Assembly: GCA_025210655.1 (NCBI GenBank)
Contig: JAOARG010000040.1
Coordinates: 62,001 to 126,000 of the forward strand
From: Bacillota bacterium
GTDB lineage: Bacteria > Bacillota > Clostridia > Peptostreptococcales > Acidaminobacteraceae
Length of the DNA stretch: 64,000 nucleotides
Direction of reading: 5' to 3'
This document shows positions 56,308-64,000 of this stretch, piece by piece. The notes under the pieces are model-generated. The model was given only the letters and a program-made list of their open reading frames with translations. It ran no database searches and was not told the origin of the DNA. The position numbers and the translations under genes are program-made. Within the stretch, counting starts at the first letter, position 1. Every line of letters starts with the position of its first letter.

Positions 56308-57243
56308 TCACATTTCTTTTCTATCTTTACAAACCACGATATTATTATAAATATTTATAGGTTTCTCTCCAATTAATTTGCAATAATAAGCTGTGTCATT
56401 AAATATACATCCGCAACACTGTGGTTCGTGAGTAACAACGGTGCTCATTTCATCAGTCATTCTAATTTTCTGCTGAATTTTTCCTATTTCTTCTTTCGAC
56501 AAATTAAAATTATATCGAATAGGATTAGCAGCTCCTTTTTTACGATAGGAATCCGGTATTTTCTTTCCATTATACAAATTTCTAATTTCCTCAGAGGCTA
56601 TTCGTCCGTGGAATCCTAATCGATTATAAGAACTTTCTATTAGTTCAGGAAAATAATCTTTTGTAGCACTTAGCCACTCATTTGGTTTAAAAACTTCTAT
56701 AACAATTCCATTAGATACTGCCAATACATACTCAGCTACTTCAGCTTTTACTCTACTAATTTTCCAAGCACACCTTACTGCACTATATATATCTTTCTCA
56801 ACTTTGCTTTGATTTACATTAATAATTATTACTTTATGCTTAAACCGAATTTCTTCTGCTGAATACTTTCTAATGATTTGATCTGCATGCATAGGACCTC
56901 TTTCTTTACTATGAGTACCTCCTGCAATATTTGTTGAACTTGGATATGTATCGATTAATGCAGCTTCAACTTCCATTGCAGTTTTTTCGTCCATTCCATG
57001 TCTATGTATTATATGTATTACTTCTAGTCCTTCATTATGTATTTCTCTTATGGTTTTTAATTTACAGCTTAAATTATCATCATTTTCATCTTTGTTTAGT
57101 TCATCATTTATATGATTAAAAACACGATTCCCAACTCCTTTTCCAATATAAAAAGTTTCTCCATTTCTAGGGTCAATTAACCTATAAACATAAAATTTCA
57201 ATTTATCAATTACTTCTTGTGAAAAAGATAATTTTTTATTCAA
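56308..57243 (-). CDS. GIY-YIG nuclease-domain protein (LEM-3-like)
   Basis: 311 residues. The GIY-YIG domain is at the N-terminus: KFYVYRLIDPRNGETFYIGKGVGNR at about 16-40, with the Arg of the catalytic helix at 40. The AALIDTYPSSTNIAGG block completes this LEM-3-like form. The middle shows a second repeat-like region with SKVEKDIYSAVRCAWKI. Near the end Cys residues (QCCGCIF, CKLI, VCKDR) could bind metal. The start is TTG after AGGAGG. Adjacent to the Vsr-like gene, it makes two nuclease genes in one block. Confidence 0.72.
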   Translation of the reverse strand: MNKKLSFSQEVIDKLKFYVYRLIDPRNGETFYIGKGVGNRVFNHINDELNKDENDDNLSCKLKTIREIHNEGLEVIHIIHRHGMDEKTAMEVEAALIDTYPSSTNIAGGTHSKERGPMHADQIIRKYSAEEIRFKHKVIIINVNQSKVEKDIYSAVRCAWKISRVKAEVAEYVLAVSNGIVIEVFKPNEWLSATKDYFPELIESSYNRLGFHGRIASEEIRNLYNGKKIPDSYRKKGAANPIRYNFNLSKEEIGKIQQKIRMTDEMSTVVTHEPQCCGCIFNDTAYYCKLIGEKPINIYNNIVVCKDRKEM

Positions 57244-57363
57244 TATTCTTAACCTCCTAATTAAATAAACGCTCTATAATCATTTTACATTATATTCAAA
57301 ATAATAATAATAATCTTTTCAAAAAAGCTCTGTTTCGTGAAGTTGATTTTCTTATTCCATTTA

Positions 57364-57417
57364 TTGAAAAATATAACTATAAACTATAAAATGTAAATAT
57401 ATTAAAGAAATCTTTAA
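57364..57417 (+). promoter_or_regulatory. Promoter and palindrome before the DSR2-like gene
   Basis: TTGAAA (57364-57369), 17 bases, TAAAAT (57387-57392). A palindrome TTAAAGA AA TCTTTAA (57402-57417) covers the expected start region just before the gene and could be an operator or a 5' RNA hairpin. The rest of the gap 57244-57363 is A/T-rich and without features. Confidence 0.5.
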
Positions 57418-57434
57418 CATATATGAGGTGGGAA

Positions 57435-60335
57435 ATGGAAAAATATATTGATTATATTGAGGAAATTCAAAAAGCGAGTAAAAATGATAAGCTAGTATTT
57501 TTTGTAGGTGCGGGTGTTTCGCTATTAAGTGAATATCCGAGTTGGACGGAGCTTGTAAATAAGTTTTATACGAAATTATATAAGCGAAAGAAACGAAAAA
57601 AGTTTACATACGAAGAGTGTCTTCAGATACCTGAACAATTTTTGAAGTTAAAAGGTCAAAAAGAATTTGATAAAATAATAAAGTCAACATTTAATGTAGA
57701 AAAAGAACCGAACATTGTACATAGTAAAATGTTACTGTTAAATCCAGCACATTTTTTAACTACAAATTATGATGAACTAATTGAAAAGGCGTGTAATAAT
57801 CGTGGAAAGTACTATAGTGTTATTAGTTCTGATGTAGATGTTGCCTATGCTAGTTCATCAAAGTACATACTAAAATGTCATGGTGATTTTAGTAATGGAT
57901 ATAGTGCTGATAACATAGTTCTTATGGATGAAGATTACTTGAATTATGAGAATAAATTTGCTTTAACTAGTAATCTTATGAAGTCTATTATGTCAACACA
58001 TACTATAGTCTTTATTGGATATGGTTTAGCAGATTATAATATAAAAATAATTTTAAATTGGGTTAAAAAACTGCAAAAAGATGGATATAGAAAACCTTTT
58101 TTTATAAAAGTAGATGAGAAACCCATAGATAAGTCTATGAAAATTTATTATGAAGAAAAAGGACTTAGGATAATTGAAGCGTGTGATATATGTGATACAA
58201 AATCAAGTTCATATTCTCAAAGATATATAGAAGTACTAGATATGATAATATATAAAAAGAAATATAATTTTATTAAAAATAAAAATAGTAAAAAAATAAT
58301 AGATCTAATGTATGAAAAAATTGAATCTATTGCTGAGTTACCCTATATAAGAAAAAAAGATTTGAAATATAAATTTGATAATAAATATACATTTGAGGCA
58401 ACAGGTGTTATTAATTATAAAGGATCAACCCAATATGATCACACGGAATTTGATTATATAAACGAATTATATAATGTAGATAAAAAAGAATTAGATATGG
58501 CTAGTAGAGAAAAGTATGAGTTGGTAATGGAATTTTTTAATAATAGTGGAATAATAGGACCGCTTAGAATAGTGGAAGGTAGAAGAATTTCAGCAACAAT
58601 TAGTTTAAATAACCCAGTTTATCACTGTGATTATAAGATGGTTCGTGAATTGATAAATGAAAAAGTTGCTTCGCTCAACGATAAGTACAAGAAAGCATAT
58701 TTTTTAGCATCTATGGGAAAGGTTAATGAAGCTTATAATTTATATTCCGAAATACTTGTTAATGCTAAAAAAGAAAAACAATGGCTCCTTCATTATTTTG
58801 CACAAATTAATAGGTATCGGCTGTATCAATCAATAAAAATAACTAAGTTATACCAGTCTGATTTTTGTAGTTATGGATTTTATTCCGAAATGAAAGTAGA
58901 GATGGAAGATTATAAAATTCAAAATATATTTGATAGTATGCCAATAGAATTTAAATCGAACTATGAAGTACTTAAAGTTTTTTGCGAAGAAGATTACTTG
59001 GCATCAGAAAAAACGGAGTTATTTGAAAGAATAAGTAAGTTTAATGAGTATAAAAGAAAAAATTCTTTTACTATTACTATTTCTAGTGTACCACCTGCTA
59101 CGCTTACACACTTTGAGTTAAATGATAATCTAAGATTTTTATATGAGAATTTTCTTTGGGTTACACGCTTTAAAGAAGTTAAAGAATATATTAAGAATTC
59201 TATAATTTTTATGTTTGAAAGTTATGAATATGAATCTAGCCGAGTTAATGATCCTTATGATTTGCCTATTCCAAAACAAGGGAGTAATTTCTATATAGAT
59301 TATTATGATTTTGTAAATATATGCAAATCTATGAAGATTGAAGACATTGATATACTAAAATCAAGATGCAAAATAAAAAGTTTGAAATTTAGTGATCAAG
59401 ATAAAATTGAGAAATATATTTTGAGAATTACAGATGAATTACTATATCAAAAAAATAATGGATATAATATTTATTTTTATTTGCAGTTTATTGAGGAAGC
59501 AAAGACGGCAGTCTATTTTTCTCGGTATATTAGATTTAGTAATGAGGTATATGAAGAAATTGTAAATGCAATATTATTTACTATTCCAGGAAGGGAAGTT
59601 GTTGGAAATGGAAGATTTCAATGGTTAAATCATTTGTTTGCAGATTACTCAATGCCAGAAAGCATTATCCCGATTATCGAAAAATATTTATTAAATAAGA
59701 ATTCTATAAATGAAAAAAGTAATGAGTACAGTTTATTTGCTAATTTAATTAATTATCATTTTAAAGATTATAAATCGGTAACCCTATCATCGTTTGTTTT
59801 AGAATTAGATAAATGTCAAGAACAAGAGATTAAGTGTATGTATAGATTATCAAAAATACTAAATAGTGAATCTAAAAGTTATATAATAAAAATGAAAGAA
59901 ATCATAACTATTAGAGATGTAATGGATTCTTTTGACATGGGTATTATTAATACTATGAATGATTATTCTGATATAATTATTGATTTTATAGAAAACCAAT
60001 TTAACCAAATAAAAAAAGATCTTCAGGGTCCAAATAAAGTTTATAAAGGCTATAGTAATTATCCTTTAGATATTGCAATTAGATATTTCGTAGGTGATTT
60101 TAATGATTCAAGAATGGAATCATTGTTAGGCACAGATGATCAGTTTGATTTATTTGTATCTCCATCAACTTTTGATTATGAAAAATTTCAAATAGGTTGG
60201 TTAAAGTATTATTCATATGGCTTGCTAAAAGATATGAGTGCAAACGAATATATTAGACCACATATGCTAAAGAAATTAAAAGATTCTAAAGAAAGTAAGT
60301 ATAGAGAAATATTAATTCACCACTTTTTAAAATAA
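57435..60335 (+). CDS. DSR2-like defence-associated sirtuin (SIR2 NADase)
   Basis: A 966-residue protein with an N-terminal SIR2 domain: NDKLVFFVGAGVSLLSEYPSW, NPAHFLTTNYDELIEKAC with the catalytic-type Asn111, ILKCHGDF with His149, and IVFIGYGLADYNI. The remaining 700 residues are helical and follow the Bacillus DSR2 protein along the length, including NKYKKAYFLASMGK-like and RFLYENFLWVTRF blocks and the end DQFDLFVSPSTFDYEKF. DSR2 depletes NAD when it senses a phage tail tube protein. The ATG at 57435 is preferred because GAGGTGGG precedes it. An ATG at 57423 has none. No DSAD1-like inhibitor is nearby. Confidence 0.85.
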   Translation: MEKYIDYIEEIQKASKNDKLVFFVGAGVSLLSEYPSWTELVNKFYTKLYKRKKRKKFTYEECLQIPEQFLKLKGQKEFDKIIKSTFNVEKEPNIVHSKMLLLNPAHFLTTNYDELIEKACNNRGKYYSVISSDVDVAYASSSKYILKCHGDFSNGYSADNIVLMDEDYLNYENKFALTSNLMKSIMSTHTIVFIGYGLADYNIKIILNWVKKLQKDGYRKPFFIKVDEKPIDKSMKIYYEEKGLRIIEACDICDTKSSSYSQRYIEVLDMIIYKKKYNFIKNKNSKKIIDLMYEKIESIAELPYIRKKDLKYKFDNKYTFEATGVINYKGSTQYDHTEFDYINELYNVDKKELDMASREKYELVMEFFNNSGIIGPLRIVEGRRISATISLNNPVYHCDYKMVRELINEKVASLNDKYKKAYFLASMGKVNEAYNLYSEILVNAKKEKQWLLHYFAQINRYRLYQSIKITKLYQSDFCSYGFYSEMKVEMEDYKIQNIFDSMPIEFKSNYEVLKVFCEEDYLASEKTELFERISKFNEYKRKNSFTITISSVPPATLTHFELNDNLRFLYENFLWVTRFKEVKEYIKNSIIFMFESYEYESSRVNDPYDLPIPKQGSNFYIDYYDFVNICKSMKIEDIDILKSRCKIKSLKFSDQDKIEKYILRITDELLYQKNNGYNIYFYLQFIEEAKTAVYFSRYIRFSNEVYEEIVNAILFTIPGREVVGNGRFQWLNHLFADYSMPESIIPIIEKYLLNKNSINEKSNEYSLFANLINYHFKDYKSVTLSSFVLELDKCQEQEIKCMYRLSKILNSESKSYIIKMKEIITIRDVMDSFDMGIINTMNDYSDIIIDFIENQFNQIKKDLQGPNKVYKGYSNYPLDIAIRYFVGDFNDSRMESLLGTDDQFDLFVSPSTFDYEKFQIGWLKYYSYGLLKDMSANEYIRPHMLKKLKDSKESKYREILIHHFLK

Positions 60336-60337
60336 AA

Positions 60338-60362
60338 ATAGCCTTCATTTTTGGAAGGCTAT
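60338..60362. terminator. Terminator after the DSR2-like gene
   Basis: ATAGCCTTC and GAAGGCTAT form a perfect 9-bp stem around ATTTTTG with A-rich upstream flank. It lies between convergent genes, and from the reverse side the T tract (AAATAAAAAT complement) is better, so it may serve the opposite gene as well. Confidence 0.7.
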
Positions 60363-60418
60363 CATTAATTATTTGAAATATGAAAATAATCAAACTGTAT
60401 GATGTTTATTCGTTTATT

Positions 60419-60976
60419 TTACCATTTGTATTTCTTGTTACCAATATCTTTACGCATTTGATTGGCTAAGTTATTTATAAATTCAATAAATTCCTGTGCT
60501 CGAGCAATATTTATATTTTTGAATTCTTCAAGGTCATAGTTAAATTGTTTTACATCATCTTTAGTCAAATTATCATATTCAATGATATTACCATTTTCAT
60601 CAGGAGCCTTAATTATAGCATAATCTTTATTATATGGAGAATTATCATCTACAAATTTCTTCAATTCGCTCTGGTAGCTCATATATAATTTGTATAATAT
60701 TTCATAATGTTTGATTACTGATTTTGATGCAACAAGTTTTAATCGTGGTTTAAATTTCATAAGAGAAGACTTAAAAGAATCATTATATACTAGTGATTGG
60801 TCATTAATCAATTGATCTAAAAGTTCAAATAAAGATATATATATTTCTTGTCTTTTTGAATGGAGGTATTTTTTTATATCACTTTTGAATGTAATTTTCC
60901 CAGTTATCCAAGCTGTTATTATTGCTAATAAAATTGTTATTATAAAAGATGGGATTTGATTATAAAGTGTACTCAT
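60419..60976 (-). CDS. Membrane-anchored protein of unknown function
   Basis: 185 residues. One hydrophobic segment at about 9-27 (SFIITILLAIITAWITG) is followed by a helical cytoplasmic part with KSDIKKYLHSKRQEIYISLFELLDQ. I recognise no family. AAAAGGAAGC precedes the ATG. It is convergent with the DSR2-like gene and separated from it by a terminator, so it is not in that operon. Similar single-helix proteins occur beside abortive-infection genes, but no function can be claimed here. Confidence 0.55.
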   Translation of the reverse strand: MSTLYNQIPSFIITILLAIITAWITGKITFKSDIKKYLHSKRQEIYISLFELLDQLINDQSLVYNDSFKSSLMKFKPRLKLVASKSVIKHYEILYKLYMSYQSELKKFVDDNSPYNKDYAIIKAPDENGNIIEYDNLTKDDVKQFNYDLEEFKNINIARAQEFIEFINNLANQMRKDIGNKKYKW

Positions 60977-61099
60977 TTTATCGCTTCCTTTTAATTTATA
61001 GTATATCTATAATATTTGTTACAAGTAGAATATTCATTTAACTTAAGAAACAATAATTAAAGTATATCATAAAAATTGTAAATAAAAAGTTTCTAGTAG

Positions 61100-62008
61100 T
61101 CAATACGGTAATTTCGATATATTATATCTCAATTCATTAATGTGAGTATGACAATAAATCTGACTTGATTCTATATTGTTATGGCCAAGTAAAAGGGCTA
61201 TTTCAAATACATTGGCACCATTAACATTGTTTTCTCTATCTCCTAGAGCTAAGTATGTTGCAAATGTGTGTCGAAGTGTATGAATGGTATATTCGTTATC
61301 ACTATCTAGTTCTTGAAAATACCTTTTGAAAATTGAACTAATAGGTGAAATAGCGACATTATTGCCCTTTTTTGTTATAAAAACATATTCGTTAGTAATT
61401 GGTAGTATGAAGTTTAAATAATCCCAAATTGCATCTACAAATTGTGAAGACATTGGGATTATTCTATCATGTTTTGACTTTGTATCCCTAATAGTAATTA
61501 CTTTACTTGAAAGATCAATGTCCTTCCATTTAAGGTTTATAGCTTCAGCTCTTCTAGCACCATGCAAGAAAGTTAACATTATTGCAAGGTTTCGTTTTGA
61601 ATAGAAGTCATCATTTGAGAGTTTACTAGGTAAAGTTAGTAATTTCTTGATTTCATCTTGTTTTAAGTATTTAGGAATTCTAAAATCTTTTTTAGGGATA
61701 TTTATTTTCTTCATTGGATTTTCTTCAATAATTTTTTCGGAACAAAGGTAGTTGAAATATGAACTTAAAGAATGCATTTTTCTTCTAATAGTTGAATTTT
61801 TATATCCACAGTCGCACCTTAGGTGAACGAAATACCTCCTTAAAAGAGTTGTACTTATATTACTAAGTTTTTGTGGTATACCATTTTTGTCTAGAAACTT
61901 AAGAAAAATTTTAAAATCTGTTTGATAAGATGTTAAAGTGAAGTTTGAAGCGTTTTTTTCGGTAATTAAGATACTAAAATAATCATCTAAGAAATCATTG
62001 AAATACAT
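61100..62008 (-). CDS. Tyrosine recombinase C, likely integrase for the rnpB site
   Basis: 302 residues, XerC/D-like in size. Core-binding domain about 1-95 (ASNFTLTSYQTDFKIFLKFL). The catalytic domain has all residues: Arg152 (HGARRAEAI), Lys177-179, His243 and Arg246 (HTLRHTFATYLA), His276 (LLGHNNIESSQIY) and Tyr285. GGAGGACA precedes its ATG. It starts 119 bases from the attR core, the usual place for an integrase. The gap holds a GCACTC/GAGTGC inverted pair and a GGCTTATAATTAGGTTA sequence resembling the att core, possible recombinase sites. Confidence 0.85.
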   Translation of the reverse strand: MYFNDFLDDYFSILITEKNASNFTLTSYQTDFKIFLKFLDKNGIPQKLSNISTTLLRRYFVHLRCDCGYKNSTIRRKMHSLSSYFNYLCSEKIIEENPMKKINIPKKDFRIPKYLKQDEIKKLLTLPSKLSNDDFYSKRNLAIMLTFLHGARRAEAINLKWKDIDLSSKVITIRDTKSKHDRIIPMSSQFVDAIWDYLNFILPITNEYVFITKKGNNVAISPISSIFKRYFQELDSDNEYTIHTLRHTFATYLALGDRENNVNGANVFEIALLLGHNNIESSQIYCHTHINELRYNISKLPY

Positions 62009-62127
62009 ACTGTCCTCCTTGGCTTATAATTAGGTTATGGGTGCACTCACATAAATATAAGAAAACACTAGAGTGCTACAATGGTTGCAAAAACTAAAAC
62101 ATAGCCTGTGAACTGTGAGTAAGTCGT

Positions 62128-62145
62128 AACCCGGCTTATAGGTTA
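62128..62145 (+). repeat. attR: 18-bp core repeat with displaced rnpB 3' end
   Basis: AACCCGGCTTATAGGTTA, identical to 44741-44758. The next bases AGTCTCAAACTT continue as the 3' strand of P1 and are the former host 3' end. With the host 5' strand (44416-44433) they can form GACTTAGCC/GGTTAAGTC plus seven of eight further pairs, so this was a working rnpB end. Confidence 0.88.
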
Positions 62146-62166
62146 AGTCTCAAACTTAATAGAATT

Positions 62167-62196
62167 AAACACTACCGTGTAGGTAGTGTTTTTTTT
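62167..62196 (+). terminator. Displaced original rnpB terminator
   Basis: AAACACTACC and GGTAGTGTTT pair around GTGTA and continue into T. It matches the element-supplied terminator at 44787 in position relative to the core and in the AAACACTAC start. It now ends only transcripts leaving the element. Confidence 0.85.
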
Positions 62197-62228
62197 CGGG
62201 TATAATAAAACAAAAGGAGGCAAAGTAA

Positions 62229-63833
62229 GTGAAAAAATATATGATACTGTTAATAACTGTTTTTATGTGTTTATCAAATATCACATATGCTGTAGACCAA
62301 CCCTCATCTTGGGCTTTGAAGGATTTGCAAGAGCTTTTGAATTCTGAGGTTTTTAGGGAGGATGCCTTTAGGAATTATAAGAATCCTATTACTAGAGAAG
62401 AGTTTATATATATTGCAGTAAGGGTTTATGAAGAGTTTGATGGAAGTGAAGCTATTATTGATCCTAAGGTATCTTTTGATGATACTGAGGATGTGTATGC
62501 CCTTAAGGGTGTTTCTGCTAATATTACAAGTGGTGTTGGAGATGGTAAATTTGCACCTGATGATTTATTGACGAGGGAGCAATTGGCTGTTCTTATGGTC
62601 AAGGCTATTGAAGGATCTGGTGGAAAACTTACAAGTCCGACTGGATATATATTTAAAGATGATTCCGTGTTTTCTTCTTGGTCTAGGGACTATATATATA
62701 AGGCTAAGGCTAATGGGGTCATTGGTGGTATTGGTGATGACAAGTTTGATCCCCAGGGATATGCTACTGTTGAACAGGCCTTGATATTAGGTAAAAAGGT
62801 CCTTGATAGAAAGGAAGTTCTTTTAAATGGAAATCCAATAGAAAAAATAAATCAGAAAATCAATGTTTATGGTAAAGATATTGGAGTTGAAGGCTTTATT
62901 ATAGATATGGATAGGGAAGATATATCTATAGATTCAAGATTAGCACTCGATTCTGTGGGAAAAGTAGAATCACTAGATTCGATTGCAAGAAGAAATGAAG
63001 GATTCATAGCTATCAACGGGACCTATTTTTCTGCCTATGATGAAGGGGAGATAAAAGAACCCTACGGTGTTATTGTTATGGATGGTAAGCTTATTCATAA
63101 TGGTAATGATAGGGCTGTTATTGCTTTTAAGGATGGAAAAGCTGATATAGATAGGATAGATGTAGCTATCAAAGGTAATAATGGTGAGCCTACTTGGAAG
63201 TATGGATGGAATGGATACTGGGTAAATCATAGTTTGATAGAAGGATATCCAAGTCTTACAGTTTTTACAGATGCCAGGGATGAGACAAATACCTATCTAG
63301 GTACAAATTATATTATTGAAAATGATAAAATCACAAGAATAGTCAAGGATCAATCATTGAAAATTCCCCAAGATGGATATGTCGTGAATTTATTTGGTGT
63401 TTTAGGTGCTGACGAAAAAGAAGTATATGATAGATTTCAAGTAGGTTATCCCTTTGAGTATAGTACAATTCTAACTCCAGAGAGGGGCGACTTAGAATTT
63501 TGGAATAGCATAGAAACAGGAATAGGTGCAGGTCCTGCCCTAATACTTGATGGTAAGAAGGATATTGATTTTGACAGTGAAAAGTTTTATGAAGCTAAAA
63601 TAAAGACCAATAGTGCTGCAAGAAGTGCCATAGGATATAGATCAGATGGGAAACTAATTCTTATAGTAACAACATCAACTATAGATGAGCTTGCAGAAAT
63701 TATGCTGAGTCTAGGATGCTATGAAGCCATGAATCTTGATGGAGGGGCTTCAAGTGGACTTTGGTATGATGGTGAATATATTAGGAAGCCGGGAAGGGAT
63801 ATTAGTAATGCGCTTTTGATAAAAATTAAATAA
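62229..63833 (+). CDS. SLH-domain phosphodiester glycosidase family surface protein
   Basis: 534 residues. A signal peptide (1-20, ending near NITYA) is followed by up to three S-layer homology repeats (about 25-195), with ITREEFIYIAVRVYEEF, LLTREQLAVLMVKAIEG and DKFDPQGYATVEQALILGKK. The second half is a NAGPA-type phosphodiester glycosidase domain: FIAINGTYFSAYDEG, PYGVIVMDGKLIHNG and the end MNLDGGASSGLWYDG. It should be bound to the cell wall and act on surface or exopolysaccharide. AAGGAGGCAAAG precedes the GTG start. It is the first host gene after the mobile element. Confidence 0.88.
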   Translation: MKKYMILLITVFMCLSNITYAVDQPSSWALKDLQELLNSEVFREDAFRNYKNPITREEFIYIAVRVYEEFDGSEAIIDPKVSFDDTEDVYALKGVSANITSGVGDGKFAPDDLLTREQLAVLMVKAIEGSGGKLTSPTGYIFKDDSVFSSWSRDYIYKAKANGVIGGIGDDKFDPQGYATVEQALILGKKVLDRKEVLLNGNPIEKINQKINVYGKDIGVEGFIIDMDREDISIDSRLALDSVGKVESLDSIARRNEGFIAINGTYFSAYDEGEIKEPYGVIVMDGKLIHNGNDRAVIAFKDGKADIDRIDVAIKGNNGEPTWKYGWNGYWVNHSLIEGYPSLTVFTDARDETNTYLGTNYIIENDKITRIVKDQSLKIPQDGYVVNLFGVLGADEKEVYDRFQVGYPFEYSTILTPERGDLEFWNSIETGIGAGPALILDGKKDIDFDSEKFYEAKIKTNSAARSAIGYRSDGKLILIVTTSTIDELAEIMLSLGCYEAMNLDGGASSGLWYDGEYIRKPGRDISNALLIKIK

Positions 63834-63835
63834 TT

Positions 63836-64000
63836 GCCAAGCATCATCTGTGATGATAGCCCAGCTATATCTTATATGGATATAAGCCTAGCAACATAAA
63901 TGTATTAGCCCAGCAAAGTTCGAAGAACTTTTAGAGCAAGGAAGTTTTACTATGTAAAACAACTTTTGAATAATTTATTCCCGTCAGGGAAAAATATCCT
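63836..64000. repeat. Hairpin-array repeat, AGCCCAGC family, copy 2 (inverted, cut by window end)
   Basis: Reverse-complement relative of 10311-10490. Motifs AGCCCAGC at 63858, AGCCTAGC at 63885 and AGCCCAGC at 63907 separate the hairpins ATCATC/GATGAT, TATATC/GATATA, ACAT/ATGT and AAAGTTC/GAACTTT. The core TAGAGCAAGGA, GTTTTAC/GTAAAAC and TTCCC/GGGAA follow and run off the end. Compared with copy 1 the hairpin AAAGTTC/GAACTTT replaces GAAGTTC/GAACTTC, a paired change. It lies downstream of the surface-protein gene, which has no other terminator visible, so it may serve as one. Confidence 0.85.

Larger units (their letters stand above)
44741..62145. mobile_element. About 17.4-kb integrative element in rnpB with defence-like cargo
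   Basis: Bounded by identical 18-bp direct repeats, one in rnpB and one with a displaced rnpB tail and terminator. It contains a Rep_3 initiator, iteron-like repeats, three tyrosine recombinases, and cargo (DUF2971, zinc-finger/DUF3883, Vsr-like, GIY-YIG and DSR2-like proteins, a small hydrophobic peptide). The recombinase gene at 61100-62008 is next to the right end, the usual integrase position. No relaxase, conjugation or capsid gene is seen, so transfer would need a helper, or the element may be an integrated plasmid or satellite. Genes and especially spacers are more A/T-rich than the flanks. Two gene remnants inside indicate age. Confidence 0.88.

Noticed and set aside
44741-62145. The island as a prophage
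   Set aside because: No capsid, terminase, portal, tail or lysis genes are present. The Rep_3 initiator and recombinases fit an integrative plasmid or satellite better.
44741-62145. The island as an integrative conjugative element
   Set aside because: No relaxase, coupling protein or type IV secretion genes are visible.

Overview
This window looks like chromosome of an anaerobic, low-GC Gram-positive bacterium of the class Clostridia. The evidence is A/T-rich codon use, strong AGGAGG-type ribosome binding sites, TTG/GTG starts, a glycyl T-box, HrcA/CIRCE control of dnaK, a CcpN/PPDK locus, a type A RNase P RNA and the end of a nicotinate-fermentation cluster of the Eubacterium barkeri type. 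I cannot name the genus from sequence alone.

Layout. (1) 8-5095 is the distal part of a nicotinate-degradation operon: 2,3-dimethylmalate lyase, enamidase, 6-hydroxynicotinate reductase, an ApbE-like UPF0280 protein and a DUF1185 protein. (2) 5247-44345 is mostly housekeeping: YibE/F, comEC, holA, rpsT (reverse), lepA, hemW, hrcA-grpE-dnaK-dnaJ, prmA-rsmE-mtaB, a HIT protein, rpsU-yqeY, phoH-ybeY, a DUF3048 lipoprotein, cdd-era-mgtE-recO, a T-box with glyS, LysR-YeiH, ccpN-PPDK regulator-ppdK, dgt, and dnaG-rpoD-trmK-nif3-like. (3) 44416-44770 is rnpB. (4) 44741-62145 is a mobile element of about 17.4 kb inserted into the 3' end of rnpB. (5) After it come the displaced rnpB tail and terminator, an SLH/phosphodiester-glycosidase surface protein, and a repeat running off the window edge.

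The element is bounded by an 18-bp direct repeat. It supplies its own rnpB 3' end and terminator, so the gene stays complete while the old 3' end lies 17.4 kb away. It carries a Rep_3-type initiator, four 11-bp-phased iteron-like repeats, three tyrosine recombinases and a cargo that looks defensive. The cargo includes a DSR2-like sirtuin NADase, a zinc-ribbon/Vsr-like nuclease, a GIY-YIG protein, a zinc-finger/DUF3883 protein, a DUF2971 protein with a likely -1 frameshift site, and a small hydrophobic peptide resembling a type I toxin. Its spacers are more A/T-rich than the flanks and contain decayed genes.

The most unusual host signal is a class of structured intergenic repeats. Short hairpins are separated by a conserved motif that reverses orientation at the centre. 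One family (motif AGCCCAGC/GCTGGGCT) occurs at 10214-10490 and, inverted, at 63836-64000. A second family with an unrelated motif (GCCTAA/TTAGGC) but the same architecture is at 38083-38281. Differences between the two copies of the first family preserve base pairing, which argues for selection on structure. I could not search databases, so novelty is unverified.
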